From Typhlomys cinereus (taxonomy: Eukaryota; Chordata; Mammalia; Rodentia; Platacanthomyidae), in assembly GCA_023101885.1 (NCBI GenBank), contig JALPQD010000393.1, positions 1,240,001 to 1,304,000 on the forward strand: DNA of 64,000 nt, given 5' to 3'. The position numbers and the translations under genes were made by a program. The notes beneath the pieces are model-generated. The model was not told the DNA's origin. It did not search any database and saw nothing but the letters and a program-made list of their open reading frames with translations. Positions 49,740 to 63,574 of this stretch are shown here, piece after piece; within the stretch, counting starts at the first letter, position 1, and the number at the start of each line of letters is the position of its first letter.

Positions 49740-50380
49740 CTGTTGAAAATATTCCATGTACATATAATTTATTCTATTTAGTCTCTCACCACCATCTCTT
49801 AACTTCCTTCCTTTCCTGCAGCATCCTTTCTTCTGTACACAACTTTTCCATATTCATGATATGTATCTTCATGAACTTAGCAGGATTGTTTATGTGACCA
49901 TAGGTGTGGAACTGTTCATTGTAACTTGTTGGGCTCATCATTCTGCACAAAAATCCATAATATAGATCCTGCCTACCAGAATCTGTTAGTTACCAATAAT
50001 TTCTATCGCTCTAATCTCATGTCCTTCCAGATGTCTTAGAAGCGATTGCAGCAATACACGATTGCCACATGTGATAAGAGCTCTTTGTCCCACACTCTGA
50101 CATTTGTTATTGTCAACTTTTAAATTTTTGCCAATCTGATGGGTATAAAGTAATGTCTTATTGTTTTAATTTGCATTTTATGGATTGTTATTTTAAGGAA
50201 CATCTGTTCAAATGTTTATTAGTCATTTGGAAACTCACATCTGTAAAATGTTAATTTGCTTTGTCTTTTTCTCCTGAAATGCTTTACTTTTTCTTATTGC
50301 CTTTTGGAGTTTTTATACATTCTGGTAGCTACTCTGTGTGTATCATCATGTGGCAAACATCTGTTGTGAATCAATAACTA
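49740..50380 (-). mobile_element. ancient L1 (L1M-type) ORF2 remnant, antisense
   Basis: The block tttttgccaatctgatgggt (50130-50149) followed by ttttaatttgcattttatgg and ttttggagtttttatacattctgg is the reverse-strand ORF2 region common to old mammalian L1s. Frames are destroyed. The left boundary is approximate. Confidence 0.72.
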
Positions 50381-50526
50381 ACATTTTTATTTTCAAAGCA
50401 ATTTCTGTGTATTATCTTTTTCTATTTTCTTTCATATGTATGTGTGCATTTGTACATTTGCATGTATGTGGGTTTGGGTGTCTGTGTAATGCATATACAT
50501 TACACAGGAGGAAAGGAGGAAGGAAG

Positions 50527-50533
50527 AGAAAGA

Positions 50534-50569
<36 letters not shown>

Positions 50570-50575
50570 CAGAGA
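50527..50575. repeat. (AG)n/(ACAGAG)n simple repeat
   Basis: Purine-rich AG run passing into ACAGAG hexamers. Confidence 0.93.
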
Positions 50576-51844
50576 TCAGGACTCTGAGTTGGGGGCCTAG
50601 TTGATGTTCAGCTGGCCCGTTCTGCACTCTGACATCTACCTACATCAGTGACCCAAGGTTCTCTCCAGTGTTGTTTTCAGGGCCATCAACTTGACTGAAT
50701 TCCAATCTTGAAATTTCTACTACTAAAGCAAAAAGTCTTTCTATCTGCAGGAATTTCAAAACAACAGCAAAAGCGCAAAATCACCTGGCATAGCCTCAGA
50801 ACAAGACATCAGCAGGTGGCTCTGTGTTCTGCTCCACCTCTGGTCATATGTAGTGCCCTCCTCACCAAGACTCTGAAGCAGTTCTTGTGGCACTTTGATT
50901 TTCACATGTGTGGATGCATTGCTGCCACTGAGCTTTCAAATCCATTATTACTGTATTATTCAGACACAACAGTTGTTCTTTTTTATTTTATTTTGTTTAT
51001 CTTCATGATAATTTAGGGTTTTCTAGTCTCAACTCCTGAATCATCATCGCTGTCTTTTTTTTTTTTTTAGTACTATCTGTGCTAAATCTATCATCACTCA
51101 TTTCATTTGTTGGTCTTATTGTCTCTCTTCTCACACTTTCTGGAAAGGATTCACTTTCCTTTTCCATGGATTGTGAATTCACACCTTTCGAACTTGCCTA
51201 CTTCTTCACCATCCATCCTTGGGGTCACAGTGAGATTTTTTTTTTTAAGATCTGGTCATTTCCTACCAAGGACGGCCAATGTGTTTCATCCTAGAAGTCA
51301 GCGGTGATCTAGGAACACAGTCAGACAGCCTTTGCTGGCAATTCTTGCTGTTTCAGAATTGGGAAGCATGTCTGTGTAGGGTATGGAGGGAGGAGGCTAT
51401 GTTTGACATGAGAGGAAATTACTTCACAGTAACATTATTTATTGTTACCAAAGTCATGAATAAAAAATGAGAAAATACATAAAAATGAAAAAATGAGAAG
51501 AAAAAGTTTTCAACAGCACATTGTGTTTCCGGCCTCCATGATGCCTCTTTCTATTCAACTCTTCATTTCCACATTCTAATACTGGGTTAACAAGAGGAAG
51601 GGCTTCAGATTTAGATATGTACTCACTTCCATCCTGCTTTACCACTTGCTAATATGATGTCTTCTCTAACATGTACCACTTAATCATTGTATTGCCTACA
51701 CTGTTTTAGGCATTACACTTTAAAACTATCATACATTCTTCTTATTATCAGATCTTAAAACTAAGTACCCCAATTCATCCATAATCTTCTAAGCCACTTA
51801 TTTGTACATAATTACTTATAAAAATTACAAATTTAATTCTTATG
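50576..51844. other. intergenic DNA, nothing recognised
   Basis: A 102-residue frame at 50708-51016 has no known domain. T-runs occur at 51055-51069 and 51238-51246. Confidence 0.45.
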
Positions 51845-52142
51845 TGTATGGGTATTTTTTATGTGATGCATGTTTGTGTGTATATTCATGTGTGTATGTG
51901 TGTAGGAGCCTGTGTGCTTTAACAAATATGAGGAAACAAATATTGTTTCAGCCAAGTTCCTGTATAAGGCAGATTAAGTGGACTAGGAGATTCTGGAGAT
52001 TTTCTTGATTCCACCTCCCATTTCTTTGGTATTACATTACAGATGCTTCTGCTCCTGTATCTAAACACTGCATGGTTTTGAACTCAGGCTGTCAGGCATG
52101 TGTGCAAGCATTTAATCTACTGAGTCATCTACCAGCCTCTTA
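51845..52142 (-). mobile_element. composite ID/B1 (B4-like) SINE, antisense
   Basis: The right end, catggttttgaactcaggctg and gcatttaatctactgagtcatc, is the reverse of a rodent tRNA-derived head. GT-rich sequence at the left (51842-51905) is the tail. The middle is diverged B1-like sequence. Confidence 0.65.
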
Positions 52143-53747
52143 ACATTGTTTCCTAATTTAATCACTGTGGAATCTACAGTTATTTGAGAACATCTTAAAG
52201 AACAAAGAATTCTTAGTTATGCTATTCCCTGAACCATACTAATAAAATATTTTATCATAGCTTCATATGGGGTAATATCATTGGTTTATCACATAACTGA
52301 ACTGGTTTAAACATTTTTCAGTGTCTATTATTTAAATAAAATGTGATTATAATTTAGTTAGTGCATAATATGTATAGTTATAATTTTCTTATGACATAAT
52401 TAGCCATAACTAAAATTAAATGAATAAATTACTCTGGAATAGAAAGAAGACATATAAAAACACATGCAATTTCAAGAAGAAAACAGGAAGAATTGGAAAA
52501 TGCTTTTCAAAAGTGTCTGACTATTTTAAAACTATGACTAAAGAGTGAAATAGATGTTGTTGATTCAGAAGCTGCAGGAAAGGAAACAAAAGCACAATCT
52601 GCTGCTATATCTAGTTTGGGGGGGGGGAACAAAGAAAAGACAAGCAATAGAAGACTTTGAAGAAGAGTTTTCCCCAGGGATAGATTCAAGGAAGGCTAAC
52701 TTCAACAGAAACATATATCATGCCAGTAATGGTGGGAAAAATATGTGAAAGGGTCACCAGCCATTACAGTTGAGAAAACAAAGATATGGGAGCAAAAAAT
52801 GGAACGTTGGGGTAGCCACTGAATCTCACAAGGGACAAATGAGTTAATGAAGGAAAACAGAAACCCCAACTAAGAATCAACCCACAAGTTTTCCTATATT
52901 TTGGATTTGTTTTCAAACTCAATGCCTACCAACTGATAAGAACTATGAAAATAACTTGGTATATACCATGTATGTCACCCTCAATAAATGCCAGAAAAAG
53001 ACAGAGGGAAAGAAAGCAGTGAAATCTACAAATCAAGAGGAAAAAAAAGCAGATATTCTTGAAAGATAGTTAAATCAGATAAAGATTACCAATAATCTCT
53101 GAGGAACTGAGAATGTTTAAAGTTTTACATCCTTGTCAATGACATTATTTCCAATCTCTCTATTTACAGGAATTGTTATTTCACATAGTCATTAATTCTT
53201 TTAATCTTTGAATAAGTATTTCCATAGTTTTTTTTTGAGAGATGTGCATGCATTTTGTTTCTATTCAACTCTTAGAAAAAGTCAAATGGTTCATGTATGG
53301 TTTTACTTATCTTTTAATTTGTCATTTTTATTAGGGGTCACAGAGAGGAAGTTTAGAAGTCACAGCAGAGGATATCATTATCAGATACAGGGATGAAAAG
53401 GACATCTAAATGCAGAAGTGTGCTGATTATTGCCAGCTGGTTCTGAATCCCTGTAAATTTCAAGGTTTTTCTCAGTTTAACCAGTGTGTAATGTATTCTT
53501 ATTGCAAAATTCAAGCTATATGAGAAAAATATGCAATATTTACTAGGCAATAATTAATTTGGTTGAAAAATGATGCTATCTGTGAAGGAATTAAGTACAA
53601 AATATAGGGCATCTCTTTGAACTATTATTTAAGGACGGAGAATCAATGATTATCTCAAAATGAGATGTTTACTTTGAAAATGTTAAAGTAATGTGTTTTT
53701 CCATTCATGTTATAACATGAACAACTCAACTGAGTTCATCGGAATTC
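52143..53747. other. A/T-rich intergenic DNA
   Basis: A G(10) run at about 52619-52628. No supported gene. Confidence 0.45.
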
Positions 53748-53749
53748 TT

Positions 53750-53780
<31 letters not shown>
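53748..53780. repeat. (TTTA)n microsatellite
   Basis: About eight tetranucleotide units, immediately left of an ancient L1. Confidence 0.93.
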
Positions 53781-53789
53781 GTCACAATC

Positions 53790-54960
53790 ATCTTCCTGTT
53801 CTTTCACTCTGATTGCCTCACTTGCTTTGCAGAAATTTCATAGTGAGATACAGTCACATTTGCCTAGTTTGCTTTTGTTGCTTATGCTTTTCTTGTCCTA
53901 CAAACAAACAACCAAAAAAACAAACTCCTTGTTAATTTTACATTCTTGGGTGTGTCCCATATATTTTCTTCTTGTAATTTTATATCTTAAAGTTTTCATG
54001 TAGATGTTTGATCCGTTTTTTTTTTATTTTCATTGACTAGGAGATGGGGTCAGATTATAATATGTAAATATAAGCACTATTGAGTGAAGAGTCTTTATTC
54101 CAGCACAGTTTTTTATAACTATTTTGCATAAAAGTGCTTGTGTTCCATTCCATTTTTTTCATCATTTCCATCTTAATTCTTTTGTAATACTCTTTGTTAT
54201 TATAGCTTTGTAGTATATTTTGAAGTCACATAGTGTGTTACCTGTAGATTTGCTTATTTGTCTCAGAGCTCCTTGAGATATTTACATTACCTTGTTCTTT
54301 ATGAATTTTAAAGTTTTTCTTTTAGTAAGGAATAATACTGGTATTTTGCTATAGATAATCCAACTTAATAGGTAAATGATATTTTTAGATATGTATCAAA
54401 GGATGATATTCAAATGACAGATATGATAATAATGAAAATGATATTTAATACTATTAGCTACAGGGAAATTAAAACTGAAACCACAGGAGACAGTATTTCA
54501 ATAGTGTCTATTATTAAAAGATGAAATGCAGAAGATGCTGACCAACAACATGTGGAGAAAAGTGAACTCTTCAGTATAGAAATCATACTTCTTGTTGAGC
54601 TTCACAATAGATAAATATGATGTCAATGTAAATGCCTACTAATGGAAAATAGATGAACAAACTGTGTCTTACATGTGCAATAGGTATTTATTCAGTCATA
54701 AAATAATTACAGCCTATTATTTATTTCAAAATGGATGGAACTGGTGGACATTATATTAAGTAAAATACACAGAGAATGAAAATATCGTGCAATTTCTCTG
54801 ATATTTGAAACTGAAGAAATCTGAGTTCGACAGAGTTAATGTTAGAATTAGAGAAAAGTGAGGGCAATAAGGATACAGGAAAATAAGATTAACTGGTACA
54901 AGTATAATTGGTAGAGATTACAAATACATTCCAATATGGTGGTACAGTGTATGATATCTT
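53790..54960 (+). mobile_element. ancient L1 (L1M-type) with inverted 5' part
   Basis: 53790-54345 reads as reverse-complement ORF2 (tatagctttgtagtatattttgaagtca and similar blocks), while 54345-54960 reads in sense from a later ORF2 region (gatgatattcaaatgacag) to the C-terminal region (atggatggaactggtggaca). The upstream part is inverted and lies on the 5' side, the order expected after twin priming. TSDs are no longer visible. Confidence 0.65.
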
Positions 54961-57900
54961 ACACAGACACACACACAAAAAAAATGAGATATCCTATGCA
55001 TAGATATCACTTTCTATTAAGTATCTATTTATCTTTCTATCATCTACCTATATGTCTGCCTATTGATCTATCATAAATAACTAGAAGAGGAAGCATAAAG
55101 ACTCAAACACAGTAATGATGAGAGGGTAGCATTAATTACTGTTTTAGGCCAATATACACTATGTAAATGCATTGAAATAACATACTGCAAAATATAATTA
55201 TATCCAATTATTACAAATTAATAAATATTTGTAAAAATGTTTAAGTAAATGTAAATGCTATCAGAATTGATCACTGAAAACTGCAAGTCATTATTACATT
55301 GTTCAAGTGAAATAACAATTCATAGAAATAGATTTGAAAGATGAAAGAGTATTTAAAATCTTTAAGAGGATAGATATTATTACCTCATCAGTGGAAATCA
55401 TTTATTGGGTTAGAAAGTGATGTCAAATAATACAAAGAAAATAATTGTTATCATTTAAAGTAACTCTACTGATTTACAAAAACAAGATCAACCATAAACA
55501 AAGTCACACACTTAATCTCTTTGTAGACTTCCAAGACTGTGGAAGTTTCCCTCATTTGTTCTCTGGACCACTGTTCTCCAGTGTTTACTTATCTCATTAA
55601 TCTTTCTTAAATACCTAACTTCAACAACTAAAAGGCTTATTGCTGGACTAAACCATAAGATTGCTATAACCTTGGTCCCAGGTTACTTTTCAAATCGATG
55701 TTTAGAATTTGTTTTCAAGTATTAAAAATAACATATTTAAGTCTCATTTGGGAAGAATTATTAAGGTTCAAGTCTGAGCACACACATCTAAATACCACTC
55801 ATTATTTCTGTGTCCAGATTATGTTGGTTAGCATGATAAAATGCCAAAATACTTATAGAGAATACCCTAGGGGATTTACAAAGAGTAAATCATCTTCCAG
55901 AGTCACAATTACAAAAATTAAAGAAGAACTTAACCAGAGAAACATTTGAAAGATTATTTTAAAACTCTACATTGAATTTTTTGTTGTTGTTGTTCAGGTG
56001 GACTTTTAATGCATTTGTTGTTAGCTGAAGGAAAACTGCTCAGCTCAGAAGGAGCAATCCTCAAAGCAGCCAAGATTTTTGAAAGCTAGTTAAAGAGAAA
56101 AGAAAGCTGATTTGATTGCTCAATATAACACTAAGTAAAGAAAAAGGATGTTATCAGCAATTAACTATGCAGCTTGATTATGAACAAAAAATAATCAAAG
56201 TAGAAACATTTTTTAAAAGCTGAAAAAAATGCTGGGAGCTCCGCAGGGTTTAGAATTTCAAAGAGGCAGAATCAATTCATATTTTCTTGCATCTAGGCAG
56301 CGTTCAGCTCTCAGCTATTTTGTGGGAACCTGAGGGATACGACTGCTGAGAATATATTTAAAAATTAGAATAAGCCAGAAGAATCCCAGAGGTTCATCTC
56401 TCTTCTTCCCCACCTTCACAACCCCTCATTGTGATTTGCAAAAATGTTATCACCAAGAGACAAAAATGGAAATGAAAACTTTCAATGAGAGGCTTCATTA
56501 AAAATCAAAAAAGAAAAAAAATCCAATTGCTCATGGTGGTCACGACAGGACTCATGACTTACTGCTATGTCATTCAAAAGAGGAACGTGAAATGATAATC
56601 CGAAGGAATATAGTACCACTGAATAAACAAGACTCATCCTGAATTTCAGTCAGATGTTACAACAGGATGGTATGCTAAAAAAAGAAACTAATTTTTTTCT
56701 TAAGGAACAGAAAGGAAAACTGACTGTTATTACAAAATAAGAAAATAACTTTTAATTCTTCTTGTAATATACTTCATTTTTCACTTCAGAGAAAAGGAAA
56801 CCAAAATTGGCAAATATATGTCCAGAGACTTAAGTATAGCAACGTGTATATCAGAGAGAAAAACACAGAGCATTATGTTAGATAATAGGGAAAAGGAAAA
56901 TACATTTCTGCATCAGATGTTTACTTGAATGATCATAGACACATCACAACTTTTGCAGCACAGATTGGGGTAAATTGAGCTAAAGGTTGGTGGTCAAAAT
57001 TCTCAGGCTTATTCATAATGAGCCGGTTATAACAGTGCTAGATGGCTCATGTCCCGTGCCTGTTCATGTTTTCTATATGTCTGTGAGGACATAAATTCTA
57101 AAAGCTTGAATATGGTTGAAAGTTTCAGAAATCCATTAGTCAGTTGGTATCTGTTGAATAAGATAGTTCTGCTTGTTTCTTTACACTTTATTTATTTTAT
57201 AAAATGTCTGAATGGTGATGGAAAATCATTGCACAAAGTAATCTCTTACCCAACAGAGCAGAGTATACTTTTCCACCATCTTATAGCCTCCATATTATTA
57301 TTATTTAGTAGACATTTTTGGTACACACTTTAACATCTTATTAGTACTTAATATGGTGTAAGATCACACGCGCTTCTCTTTCCCTCCTGGTGAATGTTAA
57401 AAGGTTTTGTCTGCTATCTATACTTTACATAATGGCCTACAGAAGCTGTAGAAGATGATTCCAGCTGTCAAAAAGGGTAGCTTTAAATTATAGAGAAGAT
57501 AAATTAGACCAGCCTGTCATTCCTTTGCAATTCATTAATACTATTGAGCATGCAGTGCCTGGCAGATTTACAAGTGGCAGAAACCAAAGATTAATTGTTT
57601 GATTTTTATTTACGCCTGAAAGTAACTGAGGACTAAGTCATTTGATTCCCATCAGTAATCTGTTTCCTTTTGTCATTTCCCAACACCTGACATTCTAATA
57701 ATTCATCCTTCTGTCTACAAATGTTAGGCATATGAAGGACAAAAAAACTAATTTTCATTAATTTTTGTTGTACTAGTAACATGGGAAACTTTCTTGTTTG
57801 CATTTCATTTTCCCTCATTAACAAAAAAAAGATACTTTCCAAAAGACTGTAGTCTGTTACAATAGCTGTGATTGTCTCCTCTTAAATGATATAAGAAGAA

Positions 57901-58017
57901 GAAATCATTCTGATGCAGTTCAATTTGTCTTTTTAGATTGTGGTTCATTCCTTTGTGTTACATCTAAAAATCTATTAACAAATCCAGGATCGCAAATTTA
58001 ATCCTACATTTTATTCT
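54961..58017. other. intergenic DNA, possible conserved non-coding segment
   Basis: No repeat was recognised over most of this stretch. About 55980-56400 is notably non-repetitive, with several TAAT-type motifs. A 94-residue frame at 57049-57333 lacks known motifs. Function unknown. Confidence 0.4.
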
Positions 58018-58800
58018 GATATATAGTCTGGTAGATAAAAAGTAACCATTTTGCAAATGGGTGATAGACCCCTCCCTCACTGTGGTTTCCCACTTTTATT
58101 ATATCTACCTTTGAATGTGCTCTTATCACAAGACTCTAGTTTAACAGCTTTTTGTCTCTGGCCAGGGGGTGACATACAATGCCCATCAGGATGGAGTGAA
58201 GGGCATTGCAGGAGCAGCAAAACTGCAAAACAAAATCAACAAACCACAATCCAGAACTTCAGAGACTCTATATTAACCACCTAGAACTAGGCCAGACTAA
58301 TCTCTCCCCATCCTGAAGCTCAGGGACATTTGCGGAAGAGGGGGTGGTAAGAGTGTAAGAGCAAAAGGATGGGAGGAGCAATGATATGTAAGATACTCCA
58401 TACAAGTTAGGGCTGAAGCAATCATAATTGGACTTTACATGCCCTGCGCAATGTCCAGCGCACTATTGACCTCACAAAGTCTAGCATCTTGGAGGCAAGG
58501 GATTGGCAGCCACAGCAGTGTTCCTATACTTAAGGGGAACACAGGAAAGGGTTCAGGGAAAGGCCACTGGGTCCTTGTATGTCATCAGAGAGGAGGGCCC
58601 AGAAGAAAATCAGGCATGCACAAGAAAGGACTCTCTGGGAATTGGGGCGGGAGGCACTGGGGGATGGGGAGGAAGGGGTGAGGAGAGGGGAAGCAGGGGG
58701 TACGGAGGGAGGAGGGAGGGAACTGGTGTACCTATTAAGTTTGTATGAACTGAAATAATAATGAAAAATGTATTAATAATAAAAAATAAAAGCAAAAAAA
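58018..58800 (+). mobile_element. 5'-truncated L1 3' UTR
   Basis: Begins at the atatagtctgg block and runs to the tttgtatgaactg terminus and an A-rich tail. G-rich tract at 58635-58715. Very close to the copy at 20676-22112 over shared sequence. No TSD was identified with certainty. Confidence 0.93.
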
Positions 58801-59564
58801 TTTATATTTAGGTCCTTTGCTTCTTAATGATATTATTATTATATGTAATGTTGAAGCAAGCAATCCAGTGTAACTATTTAAAATGAGAAAAAGTAATCAA
58901 AAAATGGGTTAAAACATTTGCAGATGAAATATTGTGTAACAAAAAGAAAAAGAGATGTCTCAGGAAAGAGAAAGGAAAACAAAGGGGAAAACACACAATG
59001 GCTACAAAGACCTCACCTTCCTCACCATATCCTGCAGTGTTGTTTATGTCTAGAACTGTGTAAATCCTGTCTTTTTTGCTTTAGATTTCTTTTCTCAAGG
59101 GTATTGATTTTATGTTATCTTGAATATGTAGTACTTAAGTAAAATAGTTAAATATCAGTCTGAAAGTCAAAATGTGTCAGTCATGTTCATACTAACTCTT
59201 GGCCATATTCTCCATTGTCTGAAATATTCATTTATGATATGCCAGTCCTATTTTGGTCACTGGTATCTGCCTGAGACAGGTCATCATTGCTTACATAAAA
59301 ATCCCTGTATAATATGTGTGTGCGTGTGTGCACACACACATGCATGTGCGCACATACAAATACATATACAAATAAAATTAAATATTTCTTTAAAAAGAAA
59401 TATTCAACCAAAATAAGAAAGTCTAAGAACATTTTCTTGTGCCCCATAGATGTGACTGGTCTGTGTACCTAACGTTCATTTATTTTTTTTTCTTCACGAA
59501 AAAATCTTCTATTTTTACTTCTTTTTCAGGTTGTTCATAAGCTGAACAACTATAGAAAGAATGT
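58801..59564. other. intergenic DNA with alternating purine-pyrimidine tract
   Basis: Nothing recognised except the GT/CA palindromic tract at 59314-59357. Confidence 0.45.
59314..59357. repeat. GT-to-CA palindromic microsatellite
   Basis: A GT run passes directly into a CA run (gtgtgtgcacacacac core), making a self-complementary alternating tract. Confidence 0.85.
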
Positions 59565-59870
59565 AAGAATATAGGGTGGGAAATTTCTCACTGATTAAAG
59601 CCTTTGACTTGAAATCAAAAAGACCTGAGTTTGGATCTCCAGATCCTTGTAAAAATGTCAGCAGGTATGATGACTTGTTTTTCTAGTCCTGGAAGTTGTA
59701 TCCTGGGAGTCCTCTGAACAAGCTGGTAGCCAGACTAGATTTATTAGTGTGCTCTGAATTTATTTAAAGACAGGCTCAGAACAATAAGGTACTCATTTAC
59801 ATACATCACTCCATAAACATGTGTCCACCCATATGCAAACACACACACACATGTGTACCCATCTTATATA
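59565..59870 (+). mobile_element. composite tRNA/B1-type SINE, degraded
   Basis: Head ttctcactgattaaagcctt, cctgagtttggatctccagat, a diverged middle and CA-rich tail (about 59838-59852). Old. Confidence 0.55.
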
Positions 59871-60291
59871 ACACGATATAATATAAAGGAAAGAAATATA
59901 GAATAAGCTATAAAAGGACATAGAAGAAAGTGTAGAGAGATGAAACAAGCCGTAAGATAAGCAGTCACATCACAAAGGGTCTGATGTGAATCAAGTTTGA
60001 ACATTGCTCTTTTGTTAATGGAACAAACACAGTTTGGAAACAATAAGTGATCAAAGTCATGATGTGGATAATTTCAACAGAAATGACAATGGTCATTTAG
60101 AAGATATCAAGGGAAATAGTCATATAGCCATAAAATGATATTGATTCAAACCTAGGATATACTACAATAGGAAAACAATGTTGTGAATGGAAATAGATTT
60201 TGATGTCCAATCAATAGTTAAATGATCAATGGCTGTCAGATTACTGATGTAGAGGAGAAAGAGAAAGAATAAATAAGAATAACCTCCAAGA

Positions 60292-60306
60292 CTAAAACAT
60301 ATTCTT
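60292..60306. repeat. TSD of SNRPB retrocopy, 3' side
   Basis: ctaaaacatattctt, identical to 61344-61358. Confidence 0.95.
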
Positions 60307-61343
<1,037 letters not shown>

Positions 61344-61358
61344 CTAAAACATATTCTT
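61344..61358. repeat. TSD of SNRPB retrocopy, 5' side
   Basis: ctaaaacatattctt. The first TSD copy abuts the poly-A (plus-strand T) tail and this one abuts the 5' UTR, fixing the retrocopy borders. Confidence 0.95.
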
Positions 61359-62199
61359 GAAAGGTGACAAATTTGAAGAATTTTAATGTTTTTGGTTGAT
61401 ATTGGTTTAGTTCAAAGTTTAGCTGTCCAAATGGAGATGGCAAAAAGGATTTTGTGTATATAATACCAAAGATTAAGAAATATGAATCTAAGATCAAATA
61501 TTTGAAAGCTATTGTTACTAATGAAATGATCATTTATAGGATAAAACAATTCATCAGAGTCACTGCTACATGTACTGATTTATTCTTCTAATGCTCAGAA
61601 AATGTACTATTCTCTTTGAAGTTGGGCTTAATATTTCTTTGGCTACAAAAATAATAGAACCTAAGTTTACATCTCTTTGGAATATAAACTTTAAAATCTT
61701 GATGCACAGTGATAACCAGGGGTGGAGGCTTTGATATTTTCTGTACCTAAACAAACATAATGTGAATAATACCTTCAACTGATGCATGTGATAGGAATTC
61801 CAGGTAAATGGCTATTCATTTGACGCCATTAAGATTAGAGAACAGTAGCTATTATGTTTTCCAGACTTGTTAGAGCTACTGGGGGACAATAGGATGTAAT
61901 TTTCTATAAAAGTGCTGTGGAAATAATACATGTTGGAGAAAAAGCCTGAGACACAAGACATGGGAGAAAAGAGTCATGATAAATGTACAGAAGACCTATG
62001 AAGGGAAGAGGACACAAATGGAAAGCAATAGGCAAAAGCTTAATAAAGGGACAGGCTACAAATACAGAGAGTGGGATGATATTAGCCTTGTCATGGGGCT
62101 AGAATGTGATGCTGATAAAACACCTTTGCGATGCAGTAAGACTTAAAGGAAAAAGTAGAGAATGTAAAACACACAGGACCCTTATGAAGCTTTTGAAAA
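61359..62199. other. intergenic DNA, nothing recognised
   Basis: Small frames of about 70 residues are featureless. Confidence 0.45.
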
Positions 62200-62525
62200 T
62201 ATCATTATTATTGTTTGTATACATTATGTATGTATGGCAAACATGCACCACTGTCAGAGGACAGTTTTGTGAGGTCACTGCTCTCCTTCCACATTTCTGT
62301 CAATTTAAGGCATGGAGCTAGGCTTGCATGGCAAGCACCATATGGTCTCTATTATTATCCATGTTTCTTGCCTTTCTAAACTATTGCTTTACTTTTTGAG
62401 AAATGAAATCAGATATCCACGCTGGCCTTCACAATGCTATTTTGACAAGGATGATCTTGAATTTGTGATTCTCCTTCCTACAGCTCCAAAATACTAGGAT
62501 CTATGCTTTTACCACTGAGCTTAAA
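62200..62525 (-). mobile_element. two degraded SINE pieces (B4/RSINE-like and B1-like), antisense
   Basis: 62200-62350 contains tgtcagaggacagttttgtg and a reversed head. 62365-62525 has the reverse B1 order: ctttttgagaaatgaaatcag, cacgctggccttcacaatg, gatcttgaatttgtgattctc, ctccaaaatactaggat. Both are old. Confidence 0.62.
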
Positions 62526-63574
62526 TTGTGAAGCAGTGATGATCGAACCTAGGGCTCAGCTTTATCAAGTGAGTTGCATGCCTTAGGGTCCTGACTATAC
62601 TGAAAGAAGCTTTTTGACACATGGGGAATACAATAACTTCATAAATAATTTGATTCTCTCATTATTTATGAGTGAGCGATTTTAGTCCATATTTGTAAAC
62701 TAAAGGTAAATGGAGAGCTTGAGAAGAAAGCTAAGAGTATAATGTCTCTTACATGTTACAGTTAAGAATTTGAAGGCAGAAACTGGCTCTAGGTGATAAT
62801 AAAGGAGATCAAAGAAAGTATCTGTGTCTACTATCATGAAAAGCAGTGCTCTAGGATCCATAGTGACTATAAACCACTCACTAATCCTTCTTCATTGAGT
62901 TTAACCTTTGATCTATAAGTCAAAGAACAAAATATACTATTGGCATAAGAAAGTCATAATAAAAATTGACCACCAGTTTCCACACAAAACAGTGCAATTT
63001 TCTCATTCATAATATTATCATAGGAAAGAAAGTAGCTTTGTTTTCAGATTAAAAGCATTTCTACTGCACCTTATGGTTGTGTATGGTGGTGGGACTTGGA
63101 GACCCAGACCCATCATATTTTGCTTAAGATTGTGCCCTAAGCAGGCAGATTCTTTTTAATTTCATGCTGATATAAAACACCTATGCCTCATTGATCCTAA
63201 AGGAATATCAGGATACAACATGGAGTTGTTCTTTAGAAAATCATCACATTATGCGTCTCATTATATTCTGTTCTTGTCATAAATATATTGTGCTATTCCC
63301 TGTTGATGTTATTTACTATGTATATTTGTTTTTGAAACCAAGGTACTGCATAAATAGCAAGGGTATTTGAATTCTTTTCCACATGTGTTTATTTGCATTT
63401 AGTTTTGCAATGATTATTGTACTAATGCAATGTTTGCGTTTCTTTCAAATGAGAATTAATGAGTTTTCAAAAATGCTTGGAAATTTTAAAAGTTCATTTT
63501 AAATATGATTTCATGTTAGTATCCGGAATACAAAAATGGAGTTTATAATGTTTCTTTTTTTTTCAGTACGCCAT
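62526..63574. other. intergenic DNA, nothing recognised
   Basis: A/T-rich unique sequence with no supported feature. Confidence 0.45.

Noticed and set aside
58018..58800. A TSD for this L1 copy
   Set aside because: The A/T-rich flanks share only short matches; no repeat longer than chance could be fixed.
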